A stretch of DNA of 34,484 bases from contig RCNO01000012.1 of assembly GCA_003731685.1 (NCBI GenBank), forward strand, positions 1 through 34,484. Reading direction: 5' to 3'. Below are positions 1 to 8,448 of this stretch, one piece after another (within the stretch, counting starts at the first letter, position 1; each line of letters opens with the position of its first letter). The notes under the pieces are model-generated. The model ran no database searches. It saw only the letters and a program-made list of their open reading frames with translations, and was not told the origin of the DNA. Source of the stretch: Bacteroidetes/Chlorobi group bacterium MS-B_bin-24 (lineage in GTDB: Bacteria; Bacteroidota; Ignavibacteria; Kapaibacteriales; UBA2268). The position numbers and the translations under genes are program-made.

Positions 1-30
1 CTGCTCAACTTTTTTAGTTAATTCTTTCAT
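1..30 (-). CDS. Possible start of a downstream gene (partial)
   Basis: An ATG on the minus strand at 30..28 opens a frame that runs to the window edge (MKELTKKVEQ), 27 bases after the stop of the S8 protease gene on the same strand. An AGGG lies directly before the ATG, which is close for a ribosome binding site. Ten codons are too few to identify a product. The call rests only on position, spacing and the open frame. Confidence 0.3.
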   Translation of the reverse strand, partial: MKELTKKVEQ

Positions 31-57
31 CCCTGCAACCTATTATTTTTGTTAAAA

Positions 58-1989
58 TTACAAAAAATTAAATCTTTTAATTGCATATTTCGGGTTAAAT
101 TTCTTTTCGAAAACAACTTCGCCAAGTAAGCTCACCACTGCAACTTTTATCCAATTGGAGTTAATTGTTGGCGTGTCGAAGTATAATTCTCCGCTTGATT
201 CAAGCAATGTTGGATAAAGTATCGATGAATTTTCCGAAGCAAAGAAGCTTAATCTTATGTAATTTGTATCTAAAATCGTGTTAACGTTTGATGATTCCAT
301 ACCCATTTTCAAAACAAAAGTTTTGTTTTGGTAAAAAGGCTTCCTTCTCTCCCGTCCATCAGTTGATTGGGCGACAACAAAGTATTGAAAGATGGAGTCC
401 CCAGTGTTGGGATTTAAATCGAAGTAATACAAATCATAGTATTCAGAATAGTTCATTTCGTGAAGTTTAAAATCTGATTCAGATTCGCCTTTTAAAAACA
501 AGTTCACCTTTCGAATAGGATATGTGTATTTTGCTTTAAAAATTATTCTTTGTCGATTGTTGATGGAATATGTGATAGGATAAGAAATTAAAATGTCGTA
601 ATTAATTGCAGAGGCGAAAAAGTCGGGTATTCCCCATCCAAGTGTATTATTAGGATGTTCTTTGTTGGAAGCAAAACTTTTCAGCAATGAAATAACTGTG
701 TCGGGGGTAAGTTCTTCGAAAGCCGAGAGTAAACAAACAACCCCACCAGCAAACAAAGGAGATGCAACAGAAGTTCCGCTTCCGTAGAGTAGAGTGTCGG
801 GATTAACGGCTGAGAATGAAATTACGGATTTGCCTTGTGCAAGGAAATCGGGCTTAATTCTTCCGTCGGCGGTTGGTCCACGGGAAGAGAACTTTAGCAC
901 AGTATCGCCCGTAGGAGCAACGGCTCCGATTGCAATTTCACTTAAGGCTTCTGCTGGGGCTTGTATTGTTGAATCTCGGGGTCCCTTATTGCCAGCGGAG
1001 GCAACAAGGCAAATCCCAAGCCTTTTCGCAAAGTTTGCATAAGCGGAAACCAGTGTGGTTTTTCCATCAAGTTCATCAAAATCGTAGCTAATTTCAGTTG
1101 AATCAAATTGGGAATATCCTAATGAAGAGGTAACAACATCAACACCCAAAGAGTCGAACCATTCCAAGGCAGAGGCGAAACAATCTTCTTCGAAGTGGCT
1201 TTCGAAAGGGATGCTTTCGGTTTTGGCTAATGCAAAATTGGCAAATGGAGCAGAACCTATTAACTTTCCGGGTGAAAAGCCAGCAATTATTGAGAAAACC
1301 ATAGTTCCGTGTCCATCTTGGGATGGAACATCGTTTGCTTCGTTTCCTGTGATTGTATCATTGTTGAGAAAATCAAATTCTGCAGCAACATTTGAGTTTT
1401 TTAAACCTTTGTGTGTTTTCCATCGAAAACCAGAGTCGAGTATTCCCAAAAGAACATCTTCGCCAAAGATTCCGTAAGAATGAAGTTTATCGATAGCAAG
1501 CATTCGCAACTGGTTGTAACTTTCACCATATTGCAGATTTTCGGCAATGTTGAGAAAAATTTCTTTTTTCAAATCAATTTTGCTTTCCTGATTTACAGAG
1601 TTGAAAAGTAACTCACGAGGTACTTTGTTGCCAATCTTTTGAACAAACTTAACGAACGGCAGGGATTGGATTTTACTTATCTTCTGACTATCGATTTCAA
1701 TAACAATATAATTTAGCCATTTGAGTTTAAGTTTAATTTCTGCTCCTTGGCTTGCAATTGTTTTTATGTATTCGGGGTTAATTGGCACATCTTGGGAAGT
1801 AACAAGAGAATCTTTTGGGAAAATTTTGGCTCGGCGGATTTTGCTTCTTTCGGAAATTGAATTTTCGGCAAGTTGGAACAATGTAGTTCCTTTGTAAAAT
1901 TCTCCTTCGCCTTTATCTTTGAAGAAAACTCTATATTTTTCGGCGTAAATGTTGGGCGAAATCAAAAGTAAAAAAATAAGAAATAACAT
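58..1989 (-). CDS. Secreted subtilisin-like serine protease (peptidase S8)
   Basis: This 643-aa protein is a predicted exported endopeptidase of the subtilase family. The first 16 residues (MLFLIFLLLISPNIYA) form a signal peptide, so I start at 1989. The open frame extends further upstream, but that would run into the divergent SDR gene. The triad is visible: Asp185 in ILDSG, His227 in DGHGT and Ser407 in GSGTSVASP, with the oxyanion Asn334 in SAGNKG. A propeptide-like region covers about residues 17-150. After the catalytic domain comes a beta-rich region, then residues 589-643, which resemble the beginning of a T9SS type A sorting domain (YPTLLESSGELYF, VVSLLGEVVFEKKF). The usual ending with a GxY step and basic tail is missing, so the domain looks cut short. 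It is transcribed divergently from the SDR gene across 52 bases. Family confidence is high; the substrate is unknown. Confidence 0.9.
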   Translation of the reverse strand: MLFLIFLLLISPNIYAEKYRVFFKDKGEGEFYKGTTLFQLAENSISERSKIRRAKIFPKDSLVTSQDVPINPEYIKTIASQGAEIKLKLKWLNYIVIEIDSQKISKIQSLPFVKFVQKIGNKVPRELLFNSVNQESKIDLKKEIFLNIAENLQYGESYNQLRMLAIDKLHSYGIFGEDVLLGILDSGFRWKTHKGLKNSNVAAEFDFLNNDTITGNEANDVPSQDGHGTMVFSIIAGFSPGKLIGSAPFANFALAKTESIPFESHFEEDCFASALEWFDSLGVDVVTSSLGYSQFDSTEISYDFDELDGKTTLVSAYANFAKRLGICLVASAGNKGPRDSTIQAPAEALSEIAIGAVAPTGDTVLKFSSRGPTADGRIKPDFLAQGKSVISFSAVNPDTLLYGSGTSVASPLFAGGVVCLLSAFEELTPDTVISLLKSFASNKEHPNNTLGWGIPDFFASAINYDILISYPITYSINNRQRIIFKAKYTYPIRKVNLFLKGESESDFKLHEMNYSEYYDLYYFDLNPNTGDSIFQYFVVAQSTDGRERRKPFYQNKTFVLKMGMESSNVNTILDTNYIRLSFFASENSSILYPTLLESSGELYFDTPTINSNWIKVAVVSLLGEVVFEKKFNPKYAIKRFNFL

Positions 1990-2041
1990 TTTTAAATTTG
2001 TTTTTACATAAAATTTAAATTTAACACAAGTTAATAGAATA

Positions 2042-2773
2042 ATGTCATTGGTATTGATTACAGGAAGTGGAAGAAGAATTGGGAAAGGCTTAGCAATTGA
2101 GTTTGCACGCAAGGGTTGGGATGTAATTATTCATTACAATAAGTCAGAAAAAGAGGCAGAAGAAACCGAAAAGTACATTACCAAAAATTTCGGTGTAAAA
2201 ATTCATAAATTTTCTTTGGATTTAAAGGAAACGAAAGCAATAGAAAAGACATTCGAAAATGTTTTTAAGGAGTTTGGCGTTCCAGATGTGCTTGTTAACA
2301 ACGCTGGCATTTTTCCTTTGCGGTTTGCTTTGGACGAACTTGAGGAGCAAGTTTGGGAAGAAACAATTGCGATTAATTTAAAAGCGTATCTTTTCGTTGC
2401 AAAAGTTTTTTCGAAATTTGCACGGGATGGTTCCAGAATTATTAACATTGGTTCACTTGGCGGGATTGAAACTTGGAAGGGAAGAATCCCTTATAACATT
2501 TCTAAAGCTGGGGTGATTCAACTGACAAAGTCTCTTGCGAAAGAATTAGCTCCCAGAATAAGTGTAAATTGTGTAAATCCAGGAACAATTTTTATTCCTT
2601 ACGAACCGAATCAAATTGATTCTCCTATGATTCCCCCGAACAAAATTCCGATGCAACGATATGGTACTATATTAGATGTATTCGACGCAGTTTACTTCTT
2701 CGCAACCTGTTCAAATTTTATTACTGGACAAGTCATCAATGTTGATGGTGGCTACCATTTAGACCGATTTTAA
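2042..2773 (+). CDS. Short-chain dehydrogenase/reductase (SDR)
   Basis: This 243-aa classical SDR is predicted to be a cytoplasmic NAD(P)H-dependent oxidoreductase. The cofactor motif TGSGRRIG sits at 7-14, with Arg residues after it as in NADPH-preferring members. NNAG is at 86-89, the structural Asn at 112, catalytic Ser138 in IGS, and the YxxxK pair is Tyr151/Lys155. The C-terminal GQVINVDGGY is typical of FabG-like and pteridine-reductase-like enzymes. Length is normal. No SD sequence precedes the ATG. The spacer to the divergent protease contains TAAATTTG at 1993-2000, a -7-like match without a partner upstream. The gene overlaps purN tail to tail through a shared TTAA. FabG proper is unlikely, because no fatty-acid synthesis genes are nearby. 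The substrate cannot be told from the sequence. Confidence 0.9.
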   Translation: MSLVLITGSGRRIGKGLAIEFARKGWDVIIHYNKSEKEAEETEKYITKNFGVKIHKFSLDLKETKAIEKTFENVFKEFGVPDVLVNNAGIFPLRFALDELEEQVWEETIAINLKAYLFVAKVFSKFARDGSRIINIGSLGGIETWKGRIPYNISKAGVIQLTKSLAKELAPRISVNCVNPGTIFIPYEPNQIDSPMIPPNKIPMQRYGTILDVFDAVYFFATCSNFITGQVINVDGGYHLDRF

Positions 2774-3372
2774 TCTAATTGGATTTCCCCCTTTGCGATT
2801 TTTTGTAGGACTTCGGGATATAATTTATGTTCTTGTTCAAGAACCCTTGCAGACAAGGTTTCGACGGTGTCGTCGGGATAAACGGGGACGACCTTTTGCC
2901 CAAGAATTCGTCCGTGGTCGTAAATTTCATCGACGAGGTGAACTGTACAACCCGATTGCGTTTCACCAGCCTTTAAAACAGCTTCGTGAACGAATTTCCC
3001 ATACATTCCTTTGCCACCAAACTTTGGTAGTAGGGCAGGATGAATGTTCAAAACACGATTCTTGAAATGTCTTAACACTTTTGGACCAACTTTTTTCATA
3101 TATCCTGCAAGGCAAACAATGTTGACATCGTGCTTCAAAAGGGTTTCGAGAATTGCATTGTCCAGTTCTTCCTCGGTTTCAAAATGTTTTGAACTGATGT
3201 GATACGCTGGAATCCCTTCGCGTCTGGCTCTTTCGAGAGCAAAGGCATTGGAGTTGTTCGAAATGACCACGCAGGGAATTGCATCTAATTCTCCTTTTTT
3301 AATTGCATCAATTATTGCCTGCAAATTGCTTCCATTGTGTGATGCAAGAAATCCAATTCGAAGCTTTTCCAT
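2770..3372 (-). CDS. purN: Phosphoribosylglycinamide formyltransferase PurN
   Basis: PurN transfers a formyl group from 10-formyl-tetrahydrofolate to glycinamide ribonucleotide (GAR), the third step of de novo purine synthesis, in the cytoplasm. At 200 aa it has normal length. The phosphate-binding start reads SHNGSNLQAI (11-20). The catalytic residues are Asn109 and His111 in LNIHPALLPKFGG, and Asp148 in the VDEIYDHG segment, matching E. coli Asn106, His108 and Asp144. The folate-side segment GCTVHLVDE is intact. No other pur gene is adjacent, so it stands alone and diverges from the S9 peptidase. Its TAA and the TAA of the convergent SDR gene overlap by four bases. Confidence 0.96.
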   Translation of the reverse strand: MEKLRIGFLASHNGSNLQAIIDAIKKGELDAIPCVVISNNSNAFALERARREGIPAYHISSKHFETEEELDNAILETLLKHDVNIVCLAGYMKKVGPKVLRHFKNRVLNIHPALLPKFGGKGMYGKFVHEAVLKAGETQSGCTVHLVDEIYDHGRILGQKVVPVYPDDTVETLSARVLEQEHKLYPEVLQKIAKGEIQLD

Positions 3373-3430
3373 AATTCTCTTTGTTTAGAAGCATTTAAAA
3401 ACAAAAATAATACATTTTCTATTAACTTCT

Positions 3431-3438
3431 TAATTTTG
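3431..3438 (+). promoter_or_regulatory. Possible -7 element for the S9 peptidase gene
   Basis: TAATTTTG fits the Bacteroidota -7 pattern TAnnTTTG and lies 30 bases before the chosen ATG. No TTTG is seen 19-22 bases upstream, so only half of the promoter pattern is met. Confidence 0.25.
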
Positions 3439-3468
3439 TTTTTTAAAAAATTTCAGGAAGGTGTTTTG

Positions 3469-5727
3469 ATGAAGAAGCAAATATTAATCCTAAGCTTGTT
3501 TCTTTTTGCTATTGGAAACATATTCTCTCAGCCTTTGATGAATCCTGTGTTGGATTCTATACTTCATTCAATGCCGCCCGACAAGGTACCCTATGTTCCG
3601 TTCTTTATGATGAATCAGGATTTAGAAAAGCTACAAAAAATGAATCGAAAGGAGTTGTTAGAACTATTTAATGTGAAATTCAGCAAATTTATTATTGATT
3701 CTGGATGGAAATATTTCCCAATAGAGCCATTGTTCATTTATAATGGCCAAATTACTTTTACACCTGAATTGTTACTTTCCTTAAAAAGAGTTGGAAAGCC
3801 CAAAGTATCACCCAATGGAAAGTATCTTTTGTATTCTGTTGGAACACCAAACATAAAAGAAAATACAATCGAAACCGACTTGTTCATTTTGAACTTAGAG
3901 ACAGGGGAAAAGGAAAATCTAACAAACGACCCCAAAGGCTCTAAATCGGATTATCAATGGGATAAAACAAGCGAGAATGTCTATTACATTGCCAAAGCAA
4001 ATTCTACTGAGCAAATTTTTAAAATCAACATAAAAACCAAAGAGAAAAAACAAGTAACATCATTTGAAAATGACATTACAACTTTTAAAATTTCACCTGA
4101 TGGAAAATATATAGCTTTTACTTCTGATGTTAAGGTTCAGCAAAGCATTCAGGATAAGTACACATTTTTGAACAAAGCTAAGGTTCGTATCTACGATAAA
4201 TTACCTGTACGGCATTGGGACACTTGGGAAGATGAATATAAGTCCCATCTTTTCATTATGAATCTTGAGAATGGAATTATTGAAGATATTATGCCAAACG
4301 AACCTTTTGATGTTCCAGACCCACCATTTGGAGGGAATGAGCAGTACGACTGGTCCCCCGACTCGAAGGAGATTGCTTATACCTGTAAAAAAGTGAATGA
4401 TTATGCTTTGAGCACAAATACGGACATTTACATTTACAACTTAGATACAAAGCAAACGGTAAATATCACCGCTGGTATGCCCGGTTACGATAAAGACCCC
4501 TTGTATTCGCCCGATGGGAAATGGATTGCTTTTCATAGTATGAAACGTGCGGGTTTTGAGAGCGACAGGGTAAGATTGATGCTTTACGATAGGCAAACAA
4601 AGAAAATCACTGAACTTTCGTGGCGATTAGACCAGTGGGTTGGGGATTTTGTATGGCATCCTAATAGCAATAAGATTTACTTTTCTGCCGAAGACGGACC
4701 CACCGTTCAAATTTATGAAATAGACATTTCGGACGGCTTTTGGAAAATTATCACCAAAGGTTATTTCAACTGTGATGGTGGTTTGGATATTTCGCCCAAT
4801 GGCGAGAAAATCTTCTTCGGACGAAGAAATATGCTTCGTCCATTTGAAATTTTTTCTCTCAACTTGGTCATTCCTAATGCTCCATTGTTTCAACATACTT
4901 ACGAAAACGAAGAAATTTATCGAGAACTCAAACCTGTTCGGGTTGAAAACTTCTGGATTAATAGCAGAGATAAAAAGAAGATACATACCTATGTTCTTTA
5001 TCCACCAGATTTTGATTCAACGAAGAAATATCCTGTAATTGTTTATTGTCAAGGCGGTCCTCAATCGACAATAAGCCAGTATTTCAGTTACAGATGGAAT
5101 TTATATTTGTTTGCTTCGCAAGGGTATATTGTCGTAGCACCGAATCGTCGTGGTGTTCCCGGATTTGGCCAGGACTGGGTCGATGCAATTAGCAAGGATT
5201 GGGCAGGAAAGCCAATGCAAGATATTTTAGACGTTGCAGATTCAATAAGCAAGTTGAGCTATGTTGATTCACATAGGAAAGCGGCTGTTGGGGCAAGTGC
5301 TGGTGGCTATGCTGTTTTCTGGCTCGCTGGAAATCACAAAAAGAGATTTTCTGCATTTGTTTCGCATTGTGGTGTTTTTAATTTGGAAAGCAAATATGGC
5401 TCGACCGAAGAATTATGGTTTCCCAACTGGGAATTTGGCGGACCTTACTGGGACCCCAAAAACAAAGAAGTTTACGAAAAGCAATCGCCACATAAATTTG
5501 CACAAAATTGGGACACTCCAATTCTTATTTCAACAGGGGAAAAGGATTTTCGTGTTCCATATACGCAGAGTTTAGAAGCATTCACCGTTGCTCAATTGAA
5601 GGGAATTCCATCGAAGTTGATTATTTTCCCTGAGCAAGGGCATTGGATTTTAAAACCCCAGGAACAAATTCTGTGGTATAAAGAAGTTTTTGATTTCCTT
5701 GATAAATATTGCAAGAGTAATAAATAG
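3469..5727 (+). CDS. S9 family peptidase, DPP5-like, exported
   Basis: This 752-aa protein is predicted to be an exported serine exopeptidase of the prolyl oligopeptidase clan. The start at 3469 is preceded by AGGAAGG at 3455-3461 with 7 bases of spacing, and it opens a clear signal peptide (MKKQILILSLFLFAIG, ending near IFSQ). The upstream in-frame ATG at 3436 is rejected because it would bury the signal peptide. Residues about 95-480 carry repeated SPDGK/SPNGK blades of a beta-propeller. The catalytic hydrolase domain follows, with Ser610 in GASAGG, Asp693 in GEKDFRVP and His725 in EQGHW. The segment RHWDTWEDEYKSHLF is typical of the S9C/DPP5 group, which releases dipeptides from oligopeptides in the periplasm. 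It converges on the M16 gene with 12 bases between the stops. Confidence 0.93.
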   Translation: MKKQILILSLFLFAIGNIFSQPLMNPVLDSILHSMPPDKVPYVPFFMMNQDLEKLQKMNRKELLELFNVKFSKFIIDSGWKYFPIEPLFIYNGQITFTPELLLSLKRVGKPKVSPNGKYLLYSVGTPNIKENTIETDLFILNLETGEKENLTNDPKGSKSDYQWDKTSENVYYIAKANSTEQIFKINIKTKEKKQVTSFENDITTFKISPDGKYIAFTSDVKVQQSIQDKYTFLNKAKVRIYDKLPVRHWDTWEDEYKSHLFIMNLENGIIEDIMPNEPFDVPDPPFGGNEQYDWSPDSKEIAYTCKKVNDYALSTNTDIYIYNLDTKQTVNITAGMPGYDKDPLYSPDGKWIAFHSMKRAGFESDRVRLMLYDRQTKKITELSWRLDQWVGDFVWHPNSNKIYFSAEDGPTVQIYEIDISDGFWKIITKGYFNCDGGLDISPNGEKIFFGRRNMLRPFEIFSLNLVIPNAPLFQHTYENEEIYRELKPVRVENFWINSRDKKKIHTYVLYPPDFDSTKKYPVIVYCQGGPQSTISQYFSYRWNLYLFASQGYIVVAPNRRGVPGFGQDWVDAISKDWAGKPMQDILDVADSISKLSYVDSHRKAAVGASAGGYAVFWLAGNHKKRFSAFVSHCGVFNLESKYGSTEELWFPNWEFGGPYWDPKNKEVYEKQSPHKFAQNWDTPILISTGEKDFRVPYTQSLEAFTVAQLKGIPSKLIIFPEQGHWILKPQEQILWYKEVFDFLDKYCKSNK

Positions 5728-5739
5728 CCGCCGCCGATT

Positions 5740-7029
5740 TTATTTCGGAACATAGATAATTTTTGACCAAAAGTCAGGATTAAGATAATTAAAAACAAAT
5801 TCATTCAGTTCATTCAATTGAATGTTTTCAATTAATGAGATTGTTTCGTTTAAATTGTCATAAGTTCCATAGACTAATTCGGACTTTATTAGTGATTGCA
5901 TTCGTTCAGAAAGATTTTCCAGAGAAATTATAGTGGAAGCTTTTAATTGTTCTTTTGCGAGATTTAGTTCGTTAGGTGTAAAGCCATTTTTGTGGATTTC
6001 AGTGAGTTCTTTAAGAAGTATCTCGTAGCTTCGGTTTTGCTTACGAGGATTCATAGAGGAGTAGATGTGGATTGTTGAACAATCGGAATATGTTGTGAAC
6101 GAAGAAAAGACATTGTAGACCAAGCCATATTTTTCTCGTAATGTTTTATATAAACGGCTACTTGCAGATTCTCCTATAAGAAGTGAAGCTATGGAGAGCA
6201 GAAGCCTTTCCTTTTTATCGAACTTTGGCAAGAGAATAGAAAAAATCAAATGAGTTTGATAGAATTTACTTGAAAGCGTTTTTTTAAAGCCTTGATTTAT
6301 TATCGATATTTGTTCTCTTTGATTTTTATCATTTTTGAGCTCGCCAATCAATTGTTGGTTTCGACTGACTAATTCTAAGATATAGGAATGCTCAAAATTC
6401 CCAACGACAGAAATTGTGATTTCACTTCCAGAGTAGTATTTATCGTAAAATTGCACAAGGTCGTCAATTTGAATTTTATTTAAACTTGTGATTGTGCCAA
6501 GAATCGGATGACTTAGTGAACTCGAACCGAAGAGTAATTTTTCTGCATAATCAAAAGTAACTTCCTCGGGGTCTTCGTTGTAAGACCGAATTTCCTCTCG
6601 GATTATGGATTTCTCTTTTTGAAGGTCGCTTCTTTCAAATTGAGGTTGGAAAACAATTTCATTTAGCAAATCCCAGATGTTGAGGAAATTGTGTTTCAAA
6701 CCTCGAACATAAAACAAGGTGTATTCCTTAGTTGTAAAGGCATTTGCATAGGCACCATTTTTTTCGAAAAGTTCGTTTATTTCGCTCGAAATGTGTTTCT
6801 TTGTTCTTCGGAATACACAATGTTCAAGAAGATGTGCAATCCCTTCTTTGCCAATAAAATCATCGCGGGAGCCAACTTTGATTCCAATTCCAAGGGCAAA
6901 TGAGTTAAAATAGGGAGAATTCTCTGTTATAATTGTTAGCTTGTCGTTTATTTTAGTCAGATTGCTAACTACTTTGATTGAGTTGCTATTTGTAGGTTTA
7001 TATTTGAAGATTTTTCCTCTCTTTGCCAT
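5740..7029 (-). CDS. M16 family zinc peptidase (insulinase/processing-peptidase type)
   Basis: This 429-aa protein belongs to the pitrilysin/MPP-beta family of zinc endopeptidases. The inverted zinc motif HLLEH is at 66-70 (His66, Glu69, His70), and the distal zinc ligand Glu146 lies in REEI exactly 76 residues later, as in active members. The N-terminal domain covers about 30-175 and the second, non-catalytic domain about 180-355. No signal peptide is visible, so a cytoplasmic location is likely. It is the last gene of a three-gene minus-strand operon, four bases after the decarboxylase stop. Its probable ribosome site (GGGGAG) lies inside the end of that gene. Family members degrade peptides or released signal sequences; the exact role here is unknown. 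Confidence 0.93.
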   Translation of the reverse strand: MAKRGKIFKYKPTNSNSIKVVSNLTKINDKLTIITENSPYFNSFALGIGIKVGSRDDFIGKEGIAHLLEHCVFRRTKKHISSEINELFEKNGAYANAFTTKEYTLFYVRGLKHNFLNIWDLLNEIVFQPQFERSDLQKEKSIIREEIRSYNEDPEEVTFDYAEKLLFGSSSLSHPILGTITSLNKIQIDDLVQFYDKYYSGSEITISVVGNFEHSYILELVSRNQQLIGELKNDKNQREQISIINQGFKKTLSSKFYQTHLIFSILLPKFDKKERLLLSIASLLIGESASSRLYKTLREKYGLVYNVFSSFTTYSDCSTIHIYSSMNPRKQNRSYEILLKELTEIHKNGFTPNELNLAKEQLKASTIISLENLSERMQSLIKSELVYGTYDNLNETISLIENIQLNELNEFVFNYLNPDFWSKIIYVPK

Positions 7030-7033
7030 TATT

Positions 7034-8446
7034 TTATCTCCCCACCAGATTTTGAATAAGCTTCCAAGTATTCAAAACATCTTCAGAAGTTGTATTTGTT
7101 TGACCAATTGAAAATCTCAAAGTGAACTTATTTTTCAAGGTTGTATGCGAAAGGAAAGCAAATCCACTTGCATTAATTTTATCGAGCAAGTTTTTGTTGA
7201 TTTCATTCAGTTCCGAATCAGTAAGATTTGCATCGGTAGGTTTATAGCGAAAACAAATAGTATTGAAATTGACTGGTGCAAGTATTTCGAAGCGACAGTC
7301 GGAACGAATTTCTTTTTCGAGTTGCTTTGCCAAAGAGATATGGTATCGTAATTTGTCCTGTAAGCCTTTTATCCCAAATGAACGGAGAACGAACCAAAGT
7401 TTTAAGGCACGAAAACGGCGACCAAGCTGAATTCCCCAGTCACGATAATTATTCACTTGCTGGTCGAAATCGGTAGCAAGGTAGCTGGGAGTCAATTGAA
7501 AGGTTTCGAGAAGTGCACGTTTATCTTTGACAAAGAAAGCCGAGCAATCGAAATTAGTGAAAAGCCACTTGTGTGGATTAAAGACAAAGCTGTCGGCAGT
7601 GTTTATCCCTTTTAAGTAGTGCTGGAATTCGGGTAAAATCAAAGCAGAACCAACCATAGCGCCGTCAATATGGTACCAAATTCCGTAACGATTTGCTATT
7701 TCACCAATTTGTTCGAGTGGGTCGACAGCAGTTGAGCCAGTCGTTCCGAATGCTCCAACAATACAAATTGGCTTGAAACCGTTCTGAACATCCTCTTTGA
7801 TTGCTTGTTCAAGCAAATCTGTTTTCATCGAGAAGTTTTCGTCCACAGGAATTTTTCGTAAATTATTGCTTCCGATTCCAGCGATTTTTACCGCTTTTTC
7901 GATTGAAGAATGGGCTTCTTCGGAACAGTAAACAGTAAATTTTTGATTAGAAAAGCCATTTTTATTTATTTCGAAATCCGTGGCTTTTTCGCGTGCAGTC
8001 AAAATTGCAACAAGAGTTGATGTTGAAGCAGTATCTTGAATCACGCCGTGAAAATTTTCGGAAAGGTGCATCATTTTTTTCAGCCAATCCATTACTTTTT
8101 CTTCCAGTTCAGCCGCAGAAGGGGAGGTAATCCACATCATTGCTTGAATTCCAAGAGCAGATGTAAGGAATTCGGCTAAAATCGAGGGGAAACTTGTGTT
8201 TGCTGGGAAATATGCAAAAAATCTAGGATGTTGCCAATGAGTTACACCTTTGAAAATTATATTCTGGAAATCCTCGAAAATTTTTTCGAATGGTTCAGGC
8301 TCTTCGGGTGGATTTGTGGGCAACGAGTCGAAAATTTCCCGAGGTTTTACTTGCGAAAGAACTGGAAAATTTCGGATTTCTCGGTAATGATTGGCAATCC
8401 AATTGGTGATTATTTCGGAATATCTCTCAAAGTCTTCTATTTCCAT
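7034..8446 (-). CDS. Aromatic-L-amino-acid decarboxylase-like PLP enzyme (group II)
   Basis: This 470-aa PLP enzyme resembles animal and bacterial aromatic amino acid decarboxylases, which turn Trp, Tyr or DOPA into the amines. The PLP lysine is Lys293 in NPHKW, the stacking histidine His179 in EEAHSS, and the pyridine-binding Asp261 in HIDGA. The N-terminal HWQHPRFFAYFPANTSFPS (about 70-88) is a hallmark of the family. Tyr322 in PSYL aligns with human Tyr332, the mobile-loop residue that favours decarboxylation; aldehyde synthases of this family carry Phe there. LGRRFRALKLWFVLR (about 341-355) is also diagnostic. It is the middle gene of an operon, two bases after the aldo/keto reductase and four before M16. 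Glutamate decarboxylase is unlikely given these motifs. The exact amino acid substrate is not determined. Confidence 0.88.
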   Translation of the reverse strand: MEIEDFERYSEIITNWIANHYREIRNFPVLSQVKPREIFDSLPTNPPEEPEPFEKIFEDFQNIIFKGVTHWQHPRFFAYFPANTSFPSILAEFLTSALGIQAMMWITSPSAAELEEKVMDWLKKMMHLSENFHGVIQDTASTSTLVAILTAREKATDFEINKNGFSNQKFTVYCSEEAHSSIEKAVKIAGIGSNNLRKIPVDENFSMKTDLLEQAIKEDVQNGFKPICIVGAFGTTGSTAVDPLEQIGEIANRYGIWYHIDGAMVGSALILPEFQHYLKGINTADSFVFNPHKWLFTNFDCSAFFVKDKRALLETFQLTPSYLATDFDQQVNNYRDWGIQLGRRFRALKLWFVLRSFGIKGLQDKLRYHISLAKQLEKEIRSDCRFEILAPVNFNTICFRYKPTDANLTDSELNEINKNLLDKINASGFAFLSHTTLKNKFTLRFSIGQTNTTSEDVLNTWKLIQNLVGR

Positions 8447-8448
8447 TT

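Noticed and set aside
1990-2112. Longer N-terminus for the S8 protease (41 more codons)
   Set aside because: It would overlap the divergent SDR gene and bury a clear signal peptide that begins at 1989.
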